Part shown: positions 13,801-25,284 of the stretch, in pieces
How positions within the stretch are numbered: the first letter of the stretch is position 1
How the letters are laid out: each line of letters begins with the position of its first letter
Assembly (NCBI RefSeq): GCF_000524195.1
Contig: NW_020170399.1
Location: 526,353-590,352 of the forward strand
Source: Echinococcus granulosus
Taxonomy: Eukaryota > Platyhelminthes > Cestoda > Cyclophyllidea > Taeniidae
Length of the DNA stretch: 64,000 nt
Direction: 5' to 3'
Made by a program: the position numbers and the translations under genes
Notes under the pieces: generated by a model
Database searches by the model: none
What the model was told of the DNA's origin: nothing
The model's input: the letters and a program-made list of their open reading frames with translations, nothing else

Positions 13801-16271
13801 CCTTCACCTGTATTTTTAGGTATAAGCTGTCAATGAAGTCACTGATGTGTGCACAGATTGTCGTCGGTCATTAGCGGGATTACAGTCAAGTCAGTTCACC
13901 ATCCACTACACCTTACGACTTCTGCATGCGCGTGCACGCTTGTGTTTATGAATGTGAATATGCACCGCTGATTTTATTAATTGTGGGCACCCCCGGGCCC
14001 TGTCTCTGAAAAATTACATCCGGTTTTGTTTCCACCTTCAAACGGCCAGTTCAAAACAAAGTCGTGCGAATTACGATCGCCATTAGAGCGACAATCCGAC
14101 TAGTAAGACTGCAAATTTTGTTCTTACGAAACTGAAATTCATTAAATAATCTTACCTATTCCAGTGTTTATTTAAATTTATTTGAAAGAAATTATGACTG
14201 TCAGGTGTGCAACTGGAACACCGTTGTATGTAGTTTGACCTTTGAAATGCGAACTTCCAACATTGATAAACTAATCATCCCTGGAATGGAAACAGACAAT
14301 TTTCAGTGCTCCTCTTTCGGCCGCTTTGATCGCCTTCGAACTGCACTTTTTTTTGGAGAAACCCATTTCCCACGCTTATGTGGTTGGTGATGTCTCAGAG
14401 GAAAAAAAGGTGCCTGTGCAGGCAAGGTGCATGTAAATGGTTTAGTCGGTCAAAATCCTCTGCAAGTGAAATCGTAATTTGTATTACGGAGCATCGGGAA
14501 ACCTCTGCCTCGCTGTGATTCATATTCCACGAGATGCCTGCACAGAACCAGAGTTACTGGAACAACAGATGTCGTTTCCCTTTTCAAGCTTGGGGTGAGT
14601 ACAACTGCAAAGTAAATGCGTGATCTAAGAAGTAGGCAGGGGTGGGCTTTTGGCGGTTAGAAGTAAAATAAAATCACACAGAGACGTTTGACACGAAGCC
14701 CAAGCCAGGCAAACTCCACGGGCATTCGCTTTACCGCGAACTATTGCGAATGAGCTTCCAATCATGAATTTTACTGGCATTTAGTTTCCATCGGTCAGCG
14801 CATATCAAATCAGTCTGACAGTTGTTGGGTGCCTTTGCTAAATCATGCCACTACAAATCCTTGAAGCGAAGGCCCAATTCGCTCCCGGTTATCACCCTCG
14901 GGTATCGCAGCTCTGCATTTTGTAGCACCAGTAGGGTAAACAGAGTCATATTTTACCGGCCGCAGGCTATTCAACCACCTTGTTCAACAACTTTACTTCT
15001 TCCTGTTAAAAGAAACCTGAAGGAATGTCGTTTTCTCGACTTTCTTTGAGGACATCTTTGTGGGATTTATAGGTGGGCTCAAGACCTCAAAATACTACCG
15101 TCTGGGCATCTAAAAGGAAATTCTTGTCAAGAATCCAAGCAATGCAAAACCTATTCTACGCAGATTTGTTATTTTTGGTTAGAAGGAGTAACAAACTCCT
15201 CTCCATTTATGCTCGCTGAATGAATGACAGAAGGGTGTTATTTTTGCAGCACAGATTAGTGGTTTGAATCACGTAGAAATTGTGCTAGTCTTTGTTGACC
15301 AGGTGCAAAAGTAACCACCCTTATGATAGCTTCGTCATATCACCTTGGCGGAAGGACTAACGCCATAGCAATTGTTTATGCTACGCTTGTTTTGCAATGT
15401 CACCTCAAGTTAGTTGCCTTCGGGAGCTGTCACTTCCGTCGTGAAAAGGTCATGGCTCTGAGAGGAAAACAGGCGAGAGAACCTCCGACCAGACGAATGA
15501 CACTTTACCCGGGAAATAGAAAATAAATACAGTTCTAGGTATTTTAAACACTTGGCTTATACTAAAACAAAGGTGGTGGTAGCTGAACAAGCAAGCTAAT
15601 CACAGTATAGTCATGCGACACCTTAAGCCACGGGTCAAATTTTTTCCACAAGTCCAATGAATAAGACAAAATGGATTCATTTTTATGACACATGAAGAAT
15701 CCGTTGAAACTCATCGCAAAGAAAGTATTTGCTGACAGGGTTTTAGATTCGCATTATCTTTTCCGTATGACGATGCTAAGGACTTTTAACCCCTACCATT
15801 TTTTAGGTTAGAGAGGTAGATGAGCAGCAGAAAGCTCCAATCACGTTCTAGCATTAATAGAGGACACTGCAACCAGACACTGCTTCGGATTTTTCATCCA
15901 CCCACTGCAAATGGAGGGAAAACGCATGTCTGGGTAGTAGGAGCACTAACAGGCTTCATTTCTTTGACAAGTGTAGCAGCTTTGAACACCGATGATGAGT
16001 ATACCTGCTAAAAGCAACTTCAAGGAAGGTAGCCAAAGTAGATGTAGACAGGCATGCTGCTTTGAATGTCACCTAATGGGGTATGGGTCCCCTACAAACA
16101 GGTAAACAGTACACGACTCCAGTTACCTCCTACTAGCCATACAGACTTGAATATGTCAGACCTTGGATGGCTTATAAAAGATAAAAACATTACAAAAGAC
16201 GCTGTTTTGAACAAATCACACGATGCACAATACTGCATGTCTGAAATGTCACATCTGTCATGTCACATCAA

Positions 16272-16338
16272 CGAATCTGCGACTTTGTGTGGAATCGCAG
16301 ATTCGATTGGAATGACAAGGTGACTGAGTTGTCACCTT
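16272..16338. repeat. two adjacent perfect inverted repeats
   Basis: An 11-bp perfect stem (CGAATCTGCGA at 16272-16282 with TCGCAGATTCG at 16295-16305) encloses a 12-nt loop. It is followed 11 bases later by an 8-bp perfect stem (AAGGTGAC at 16317-16324, GTCACCTT at 16331-16338) with a 6-nt loop. The upstream flank repeats TGTCACATC twice. No gene lies nearby. They could be a decayed miniature transposon or a structured RNA; function unknown. Confidence 0.7.
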
Positions 16339-17960
16339 CTAATATTCTTATCAAATATCAAGTACACACTTGCGCAGAAAACTGCACTTATTAACTTGTG
16401 GTTGTGCAAAAAATGGTCTTTTCCATGACCGACCCAGCTGAACGTTGGACTCGGAATGTTAACAGCCACGACTGACGAAGTGGACAGTGATGCTGTGACT
16501 CAAGAGTGACAAATAATGCGTCATCTCTACGGCACTATGCAAATACGTTGATTTAGGCGAAAGAATTATCACAAATAACTGCAGTTTTACGCTTTAACCT
16601 AGGCAGAAAACTCAACTTAACTCCACCGTAGTGCAAATGAGCTAGGCGAAATGACAAGTACAAAATGTCATTTATCATGCGTGTTCGATACTTGGTAGAC
16701 TTTCTTAATCGCTTAATGTCATGCTACTGATTCGCCAAATTCCTGTTTAGACAGTATCGCGGCGGTATTTCTCTATTCCTTGCCATCTGCATTATCTAGT
16801 GCTCATGCCTTTGGTCTTTCAAACGTATGAAGCAACGTAGGAGGATTCTGAAGCCTCAGTCATCAATCCCTACTTGTGGCAAGCTATAAAGTCTTGAGGC
16901 GGTTAAAAAGTCATTTTGACTTGACATTCTTCCGGTGCATCTCTACAATAACGCCACCAGGTTGTGAGCTTGGGAAGAAATTGAGGAGCCAAATCCAGTG
17001 GTATTCCTGGCTGGAAAGACTTCAACAAGATTCACCAACTCCTGATTCCAAAAATGTCGAATGACGAAAACACCAATAAATGGAGATGTTCTCTTCAGAA
17101 AAATACGGATTTTGCATCAGTCTGTTGTTTCTGTTTTGAGGGGAGTTCTGCTGTCTGGAGTTAATAGTATCACAACATCAATGCTGGAGCTATTTTTCAT
17201 CGACGATGCTCATGCATACGTCGCTCTCTGCTATTCACAAAACTCAATGTCGGGAAATTCGCTATCCACTTTACAGAATTTTGTGGTGGGCGATACCTGG
17301 GGTACAGAGGCACTGCTTTTCCAAGCAAGTCGCCTAACGCTGTCACGTCTCGCTCAAAAGTATAACATTTTTACCCCACCGTTGATCTGATAGGGAGGGT
17401 AATAGCTCCCGTAAATGCCTCAACTAGGAGCAATCCAACAGAATATTTTGTCACTCAGGCTTTAAAATTTTGGCTGGTAGAGTAAATTTGGATTTGAAAG
17501 ATTTGACCGGGTGAATAATCTCTTCATGGCTAACCACTGAAACATGGAAGCAGTAACATAGGAGAGGTTGAGAGGGCGTAGATTTGCAGTGGAGACTGTG
17601 TGGACTCATGCGGAGATTGTACTGAGGGAACTGAAATGTGTGTGCGTCACAACCTTTCCACCTCGGGGTAGTTTTAGCTACTAATCACCCCTCATTTTGA
17701 CCAAATCCATGAAGGCAGTTTTAATGATCTACCGTTACTTTCTCCGCTTATTGTGCCCTGTTGAACTATCAAGGAAAGTTTTTGGTTTATTTGAAAAGTT
17801 GACCTTCATCCCTCCGAATCATTTCCAACCCATACGGTTTCCATGTCCTCGCCTCTAGCCAATCCTGAGTGGAAAAGGGAGGTTATCTCGTTATCCTATC
17901 CCATGCTGTCTACCACTGGGAACTTTGTAAGTACACGTCGGGTCTTGTCTAAAGTACAAA

Positions 17961-18190
17961 ATGCAGCAGGAAGGCGAGTTCGAGAGTAGGGGTAGAACAC
18001 AAGCTAAGAGGCGATTTTCCTTGATTTTACAAGACTTGGAATATCAGCTAAATTACCTAAGTGCTACAGTAGTGGAGCCACCACGAACTTGGACACCATA
18101 CCAGGAGGAAGCTTTCTCCAGGATGGACACTACTAAGCAGTGGGCCATTCGGTCTCCCCTCGATGAATATCATGATGAACCGCAAAAAAG
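17961..18190 (+). CDS. candidate first exon, possibly of the LIM gene
   Basis: An open frame starts at ATG 17961 and ends after 76 codons plus two bases at a strong donor (AAAAAAG|GTAAGT). The peptide is hydrophilic with a leucine-rich patch (SLILQDLEYQLNYL). The phase-2 end matches the first LIM exon at 21006, which would join to read ...QKR-CFEC, and also matches a possible acceptor at 18561/18562. I recognise no family. If it joins the LIM exons, the protein would have a new N-terminus in place of LIM1, LIM2 and half of LIM3. Confidence 0.35.
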
Positions 18191-21005
18191 GTAAGTCTCA
18201 CTCCAACCACAGCGGAGCCAGGGTGCTTGATCTAAAAATGACCATCCACGTTACCTTTTGTATGAGGTAGTGTAGTGAACATCAGAGATTTTACAATTCT
18301 CTTGAGAATTCACTCTGATTTACTTACACATGGGGCTCATTTGTTTCCTGTCACATAAATGTCCCTCAAGATAGGTGATTTGAGGATACCTCTGGCAACC
18401 TTAAAACAAATTTCCCTGCCCACCAGCTTGAGTGCTCGGCGGTCTTAGTGATTATGCGAAGGGTCAGGAAACAACTTCGAAATTCAAATTACAAAATAGG
18501 TAGCTTAAAAGGTTATTGCTAATCCGAATTGTCTGATCAACTGTTTTCAACTTTATTCCAGACAAAATTCTGTGTTGATGACTGAGACAGGCCGGACTAA
18601 ACCCCAAGTTGTTTACCCATCAACCGGAGAATTGTGTCGGGAAGTTTTCTGCACGGCTCATTTCCAATACATAGAGATTTGTTTACACCTTAGCCTTATC
18701 CAATCTGTGCCATGCTCTCTTGATAGGAAACCAACAAATTGGCCCGTTTTGTCGGTGGAATAACACATCGCTGATGGGAATGTTAGCAGTGACTGCAGCA
18801 GCGACGACTAAGCAGCAACAGATTCTCTACAATTCATAATCTTCAGATGCGTGTTGTATGCTTTCTTTCAACTAGATGAATGGCACAAATGAACACCTTT
18901 TGCATGCTCCTATTCTAAAACAATGCTACCTTGAAATTTAGTGATGAGCACCCTAAAAACTTCTGTTTCATATGGATATCCATAATATCTAATCGAGAGA
19001 AAGAGGATTTCTATAATTTTGATAGCATAAAAGGCATCACTTGTCCATGCCTTTGGATTCTAAACGACTTATCCAAACGCCACCGGTGCGTTAGGCGGTC
19101 TAAACTTCTTTCTTTTTTTCTCAATAAATAGACTTTTTCTGACATTCTTTGCAATAAGCAAAAGGTGAGAAGTTGAGAGCTTGAGAAATGGTGAACTCTA
19201 TGTTAAGACCTCGTCAACAAGTAAGAGGCAATCCGTAACAAACAAAGGTGTCAGGAAACCCGTTCTAGTGAAAATGTGGAAGATTGCGTACTCGGGAAAA
19301 AGTGTGCCGCAATCCGTGTCTTAGAGTAAAGGAAGCGCTGCCGCTATCCGATTTCGTCTCCAGAACATCACACTGAAACAGATCCATTTAGTTAAAAGAA
19401 TGGATGATTCACGCTACGGAAAGTAAAAATGATATCATATTTCAGTGACGTGGCTGCTAACTGATGATTCGATCTTGATCGGTTTTTGAAAAGAGAATGA
19501 GTTGATAAGTTTGGTGAATTCGCATGACCTTGCCTCCTCATCATTCCATTTGGAGATGAGTTCGAAGAAGCGTTCATTCGTACGATAATTAGTAGTATTA
19601 TGACTGTGTCCTCTCCCAGAAAGTTGGCAAAATCGTCCAATGCTAGACATGTTGCACACCTGTATCTCAAATGAATTTGTTTCCCGATTAATACAAAACC
19701 GCCCTTGTAACCAGAAAGATCAAAATTGCAGGGTAATTTCTCCGCTTGAATCACAAGTACTTACATTGGCTCCACTTTCTTTACTGTTGCTTAACTTGGA
19801 TAGCCGAATTGTCAATCTTTAATTTAGAACGATTTTTTTACAAGCCTCGGCTATACTCCATTGGTAAGGGCTTCTATGAGTGCTTGGCAGTAGGGAATGG
19901 TTTTATTTTGTAAAGTCTATTGCTAATCTGCATACCCACATATCAAAAGTTCCATCAGAATTCACTCCACTTTCATTCTTCTATTAAATTGCAATTTTAT
20001 TTATTGACTACGCTTCAAATACAGCGGAATCCGACTTTGAGTTGTATTTTTAAAGCCAAGGGTTACTCACCTTTAGGTCGAAACGTCTTTTAACATGTAA
20101 TCCTTATAAAAAGCAACGGGTCGGTGTGACCATCTGCTGTAATTCATTAAGCCACATGTGTGTATTCCCTTTCCTCCGTAATCTGCAACTCAGTGCATCT
20201 TGCTAAAATAAAAACGAAAGACTGGGTTATAAGGCTGCAAATCACATGAACACACGTCTTTTTTGCACCAACTGCTTCGTTCTTGCTGACGCTACTTTTT
20301 CTACATCACCATCTCCAATGACATGAATTGTACATCTGATTGCCTCCCATTTTTCGTCGGTTAAACAACGTCGTCAAGTTGTGCAAAGGAGGCTAGTACA
20401 GAATACACACGATCTGTGTCCTCATACTTTATTGCATAGTACATTTAGCTTGTATTTTGCACCGTTAAACCTAATGCATAAATACTTTATATAGTTCTGC
20501 GCCGCCTGCTCAAGGTGAAATATTTTAGGCCCAGTTGGGTATGCGAAGGTTTTTATTCTTCTCACTGCCTCATTTATTAAGCGGAAAGAAGACGTATGAT
20601 TGGAAGCACCAATTACAACCATCAAAAATTGGCAAAACTACTCTTAGGTTCCTATGAATAAAACAGCAAGTAGTTTCATCAAATTTGGGTGAGTTAAGTG
20701 AGCATTGACCCGGATACGAGTTAGTTGGGTGGCACATTCACAGACTTTTATACTTCTTATTACGAATTTTCATTATGATTCACAAAGGTCTTCCGAGCAC
20801 CGGTATTTCATAAAAGTGGCGGCTGCCAGCTCACACAAGTAACTAGTCATTGGAAAAGAAAAACAAATAAAACCGCATCCAGTGCACTGTTTTCTTAGAA
20901 CGCGAACCTCTTACTTCAATATATGAAACAAGAGTTTAATTGGGCAACTCGAATAAAAATAAAAAGAACGCACAGGTGGTAATTTTCCAACATTTGAAAT
21001 TTAAG

Positions 21006-22784
21006 GTGTTTCGAATGCAACGAAAATCTCGACAGTCTGTGCCAAATCTACAGAGGTAAAGCTCTCTGCTCCCAATGCTTCCTGACCACTCCCAAGATTG
21101 CTGTTTGCTGTGCATGTCAGTAAGTTTGCACCTAAGTCATTTCTCACCAACTGTTTTATGGCAATATCAGTCGTTTCTGTTGACTGCAGAACAACCGAGC
21201 GGCTGTTCTATCAGGCCGCAACATTTCGGGGGGGAAAATTAAAAGACTTTTGGGACGGCTGCCATTAAAGGTGTTATCAATTTGAGGCGAATTGTGGTGG
21301 ATCTGAAGATCCAAAACAGGGCAAGTAGTAAGCATAAACTTGCAAAATCCTATCAGAAGTTATATATGTGACTAAAGTATTAGTAGAACTAAGAAATAAT
21401 AGGGTCCTTTTGGACCATAACAGAGTTTAGCAGAACTAAGCAGGAGTGGGTCCCTAATGTCAATGTCGGAGCTAGTGAAAAGCCTTCTGACCTTCATTGA
21501 TAAGGTTTTAACCAGCCCTATAATTCAAAAGGTGTTGTCTGTACAAAGTATAAGGTGTTTGTGAAATAATAGCACAGACAAGGTGCTAAAAGCTGACATA
21601 TAAATTCCGTTCTGAGATTTGGAAAGAAGACGGTGAATTCACGCTTGATCCGTTGGTTCAAATGAAACTGGAAGCTCACGATACTTGAAGAAGGAGCCAT
21701 TCATCAACCTAACTAATGAGATTGGACAGACGTATCTTTTTGTTAGTAAGATGGGAAGGGAAAGTGACACCTAGTGCAGGATATTTCGCGACCAAAACCT
21801 CCAGTAATAACAATCCCATTGATAACTTTTAAAACAAGTAGGCTGATAGATTCCTTCCAGCACAATCTTGCACTTGATACAGCACGTCTTCAAAAATCAA
21901 CGGAGATTATTTGGGATACCAAATCACATATAGAGGAAATTCAAACATTACCTATAAGAAGATTTACATTATCATTGTAGTGAAAACAATCTCAATTGTG
22001 TTCTACAGTCTTCTTTATGGAATAAGTATTCTAAAATCTTATTGAGGGGCCAATCATTTGCGGCTGTATTGGCAGCCTTGGTTAAAAGGTAGGTTGCACG
22101 CAGTCTGCACGTTCTAAGCAAGCCTAGAGAAACCAGATGAATTAACAGATTAGCGGTTTTAATCCAGTCACACAATCGAGGATCGAGTGGTGCTAGCACT
22201 GGGTAAAGTCTGGCACCCGCACCATCTCGTGTGCAGTAAATGCGAGGAAATTCTGAGTGGTGGAGGTCGCTTCTATGAGCGCAATGGAGAGCCCTTGTGC
22301 TTCCACCACTTCCGCGGTCTCACGCAGGAGATTTGTCACAAGTGTCGCAACCACCTGCCCGAGTGTCTGGTTGAATTCGCAAACAAGCTCTACTGCCTCA
22401 AGCACTTCACTTGCGAATTTTGTGACAAACTACTTCAGCCTGGGTAAGCGTCTAACTTAACTCAGTGAATCAACCTCTATTTCTCTGTTCGTTTGCACAC
22501 TCGGCCTTTCCAGATCACGCTTCTTTACGGTTGATCTGAGACCCATCTGCAATGCCTGCTATCGTCGCCTGCCTAGTGACCTGCAGCGCAGCCTGCGAAA
22601 GTGGCGACGCAGAGAACGCTACCCTATTAACTTCTGGGTACGCGATTTTTTCGACCGTCTACTCTGCATCTACCCTCGCTCGAGGTACGAGAAGAAGCGC
22701 ATCCCCCTCAATCGTGATGCGCTGCCTTATCTATGCAAAGGTCAAATTATCAATGAATCCGCTGGGAACGTAAATTTCAAATAA
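21006..22784 (+). CDS. LIMS1: PINCH/LIMS-type LIM adaptor, C-terminal part
   Basis: Three phase-matched exons: 21006-21119, 22168-22443 and 22514-22784 (stop TAA 22782-22784). They encode the second half of one LIM domain (CFEC...CSQC), a complete LIM (CCAC, then VWHPHHLVCSKC and CFHH) and a final LIM (CHKC, HFTCEFC, CNAC). The order, spacing and tail closely follow LIM3-LIM5 of PINCH; LIM5 ends in the typical ACYRRLPSDLQRSLRKW, like the CYEKFPLELKKRLKK of LIMS1. A further tail of about 55 residues follows, with no known match. PINCH family proteins bind integrin-linked kinase through LIM1 and link integrins to actin and growth-factor adaptors. LIM1, LIM2 and the first half of LIM3 were not located upstream, so the model is 5'-incomplete or the gene is N-terminally diverged. 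Acceptors TTTAAG and TTTCCAG and donors GTAAGT and GTAAGC support the exon ends. Confidence 0.85.
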
Positions 22785-25284
22785 ACTCCTTTTGCTCCCT
22801 TGATGTTGCGAAATTCTTTTCCCGTGACAAATTTTCCTTTTGTGATTGGATAAGGTACCTTCTGTGAAGATGTGCCATCTATCAGGGAGCCACTGTTCAA
22901 GAGAATGTCAAACGCAATAGATCTAGCTAATTAGGGTGGTTTTATTTAACCTGTATGGGGTTGGAAAAATCTGCAAATACGGACAGGCCTCATGTTCAAG
23001 TTTTAAAAAATTGCTACCGTACGCATTTAGTCTTTTTATGACATAGTTGTTACTGATATAGTATAAGTAACATTTTAAATAAGTAAAAACCCGCAACCCT
23101 CTTTTAAATACCTTTATTCGAAAAATTGTCCACGAAAATAGCATATTGAGCACCTTTTATTTCCACGTATTTGTAGCTTCCTCGAACTTACTGGGCTACT
23201 GGGTAATTCTGTAACAAAGCAGACCCTATTCGGTAAAACAATTGGGTGTACGCAATACTTGCGCCCCAATTTCAGCAGCTTCTGTAAAATCCACCGACAA
23301 CTTTATGCATTTTCGAATGCAAATTAAGTGTTTTAAGGGATTAGGTAGTAGTTAGCCAATGATTCAGAACCTCCTTTTGCTTTAAATAAGACTTGCGTCA
23401 CCTAAAGTTGATTGTGGTATCACCTAGTCCTGTCAGTAATAACAAGTACTAACTGTGGTATGGTGACTGATCAGAAGATCCCTATGACTAGAGTTGAAGA
23501 TAAAAATCACCATCTTCTCCTCTACAGGGCATACTTTATCACTTTTCCTACTCCTTCTTAAATCATCGCTTGTTAAAAACTCCAAGGTCGCTTGTTAGGC
23601 CCCAATCTATTTCACATCCATTCCCAACTCAACCACTTTTACGACCGATTTCAATGCAAAAGGGTAAAAAATCCTTGGGTTTGATGAGCATTGCGATCCT
23701 AAAGATTTGGCTTAACAGTATCTGCTTTTGGTAGCTATTGGTCGTGAACTGATAAGACGTATCAACGTTTGTTTTATGACTCGCTACAACTCGCTACGCT
23801 GGCATACTCTTGCCTGTTCGAAGCTTATAGGTGGCTTGTTGTTGCTGTTTGGTATACTATTGCCGTTACCGAAACACCTAGGGAAATGACAAACATAAGG
23901 AGTGTGGAGGATTTCACATCCGTTGCAAGCTTTTTTGGATTTTGGTCGCTGTGTTTCACTGAAAAGAAAGAAAATAGTTCTGATGTGTGGGTATTTGCCC
24001 TCTTGTCACTCGGGGCATGGACTAACTTAAAAGTGGCGAAATATGATAATACTGCGAAGTACCTTGATAGAGCCTACAATTGCCTTTTGGACAGAGTTGT
24101 GACCATTAAGACTTATCTACCAAAGTAGGTAGATATGAATGCTATTGCAAGCTTTTTTTCATTTCCGCATCTCAGTCAAATTAATTAATAAAGTTTTTGA
24201 ACAAATAACTATTTGTTTAAACATGCTTCCGCGTTGCATATTGTAGAAGTGTAGATCACCCGGCAAATCTAACCTTTACAAAAGCTTTCTAATCTCGTAC
24301 ATGTCGTTAGTGTTGCAGAAGTTGGCGTGAATTCTAGAACAAGACCGTCTCTCGGTCAGCGTCTGGGAATGGAGTGAGTTGGCATCCAATTGCTAGTCAA
24401 GCACCGTACGTAAATCGGCATCAAGACCTATCCGCCGCGATCCTCTTTTATTTTTGAAGATATCTAGCAAACTGCCACTAAATTACCACCCTACCAAGCA
24501 GCCACAGTACTGTGAACACCACAGAATTCGTTCACATGAGTTTTTTTATGCCCTCTTATCCACCAATAGCAAAATGACTATTTTAAGCTTCAGTAGACTC
24601 GACGACTTCTGTATTTCCCATTTCACTCTGTCCGGACAAAATGCGGAATCCGCCCTGCCAATGTACCCCATTTTTCCCATCTAGTGGGTACTCCGGACAA
24701 TTCTAATGGTTAATTTACTAAGGTAACAAGTTTTCAAATGAATTTCAGGCATCAAACTTTCGGATGAAGATGTTTATGCATTCACCGTTGCTATTGCACT
24801 AAGCTCCTCCACACCATTGAGGTTGTGGGGCTCTTACGAACTATATTTAAGAAATAGCCATCTTGATTAAATATGGCTCTAAAATGGTCTATTACATTAA
24901 GCTAAAATAGGCCAAAAAACTGCCCACTCTAAAATTCTGTTAGGAAATACAGAAGTTAGGCATTCCACTTATAAAACTCATGAAAAACATCCAAATGCTC
25001 GGGGAGACGTGGTCATACCCTTAAGGCATGAGGTTGTTTTAAGTTCACTTCTTGAGTTAGCATGGATTCCCCAACAGCATCCGAAGTAGGTTACAACGTA
25101 TCCATACGTGTTTCAATAAACAAAGTGCCCTTACAAAAAAGGATGAAAATAGCTAACAATAAATAAGTATTTTTCCATTTGAAAGCACCAATGTCAAAGA
25201 CACCAAAAGCCCAAATATACATGCGCACATACAAAAGGTCTTAGAAAGGGAGGGGGACGATGGAAAGAGGGACTATTCATTCAT
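22785..25284. other. convergent intergenic region
   Basis: Lies between the 3' ends of the LIM gene (plus) and the F-box/Kelch gene (minus). It is AT-rich. A 119-codon open frame at 23769-24128 has no ATG start, domain or splice support and I do not call it. Confidence 0.6.

Larger units (their letters stand above)
5912..17960. other. 12-kb stretch without a supportable gene
   Basis: The first few hundred bases upstream of the Ig gene start are GC-richer and may hold its promoter. The remainder is AT-rich with frequent stops in all frames. Open frames of 60-115 codons occur on both strands, but none shows a recognisable domain, consistent splice sites or a phase-compatible neighbour. Structure seen: a (GCGT)n-like tract at 7838-7870, a poly-T run near 11168, and two adjacent hairpins at 16272-16338. 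Upstream exons of the LIM gene could be hidden here or in 18191-21005; I did not find them. Confidence 0.6.

Noticed and set aside
17061..17390. 109-codon plus-strand frame
   Set aside because: No family, no splice context, AT-rich composition; not separable from chance.
23769..24128. 119-codon plus-strand open frame
   Set aside because: It starts with TTG, has no recognisable domain and lies in the 3' flank of the LIM gene.
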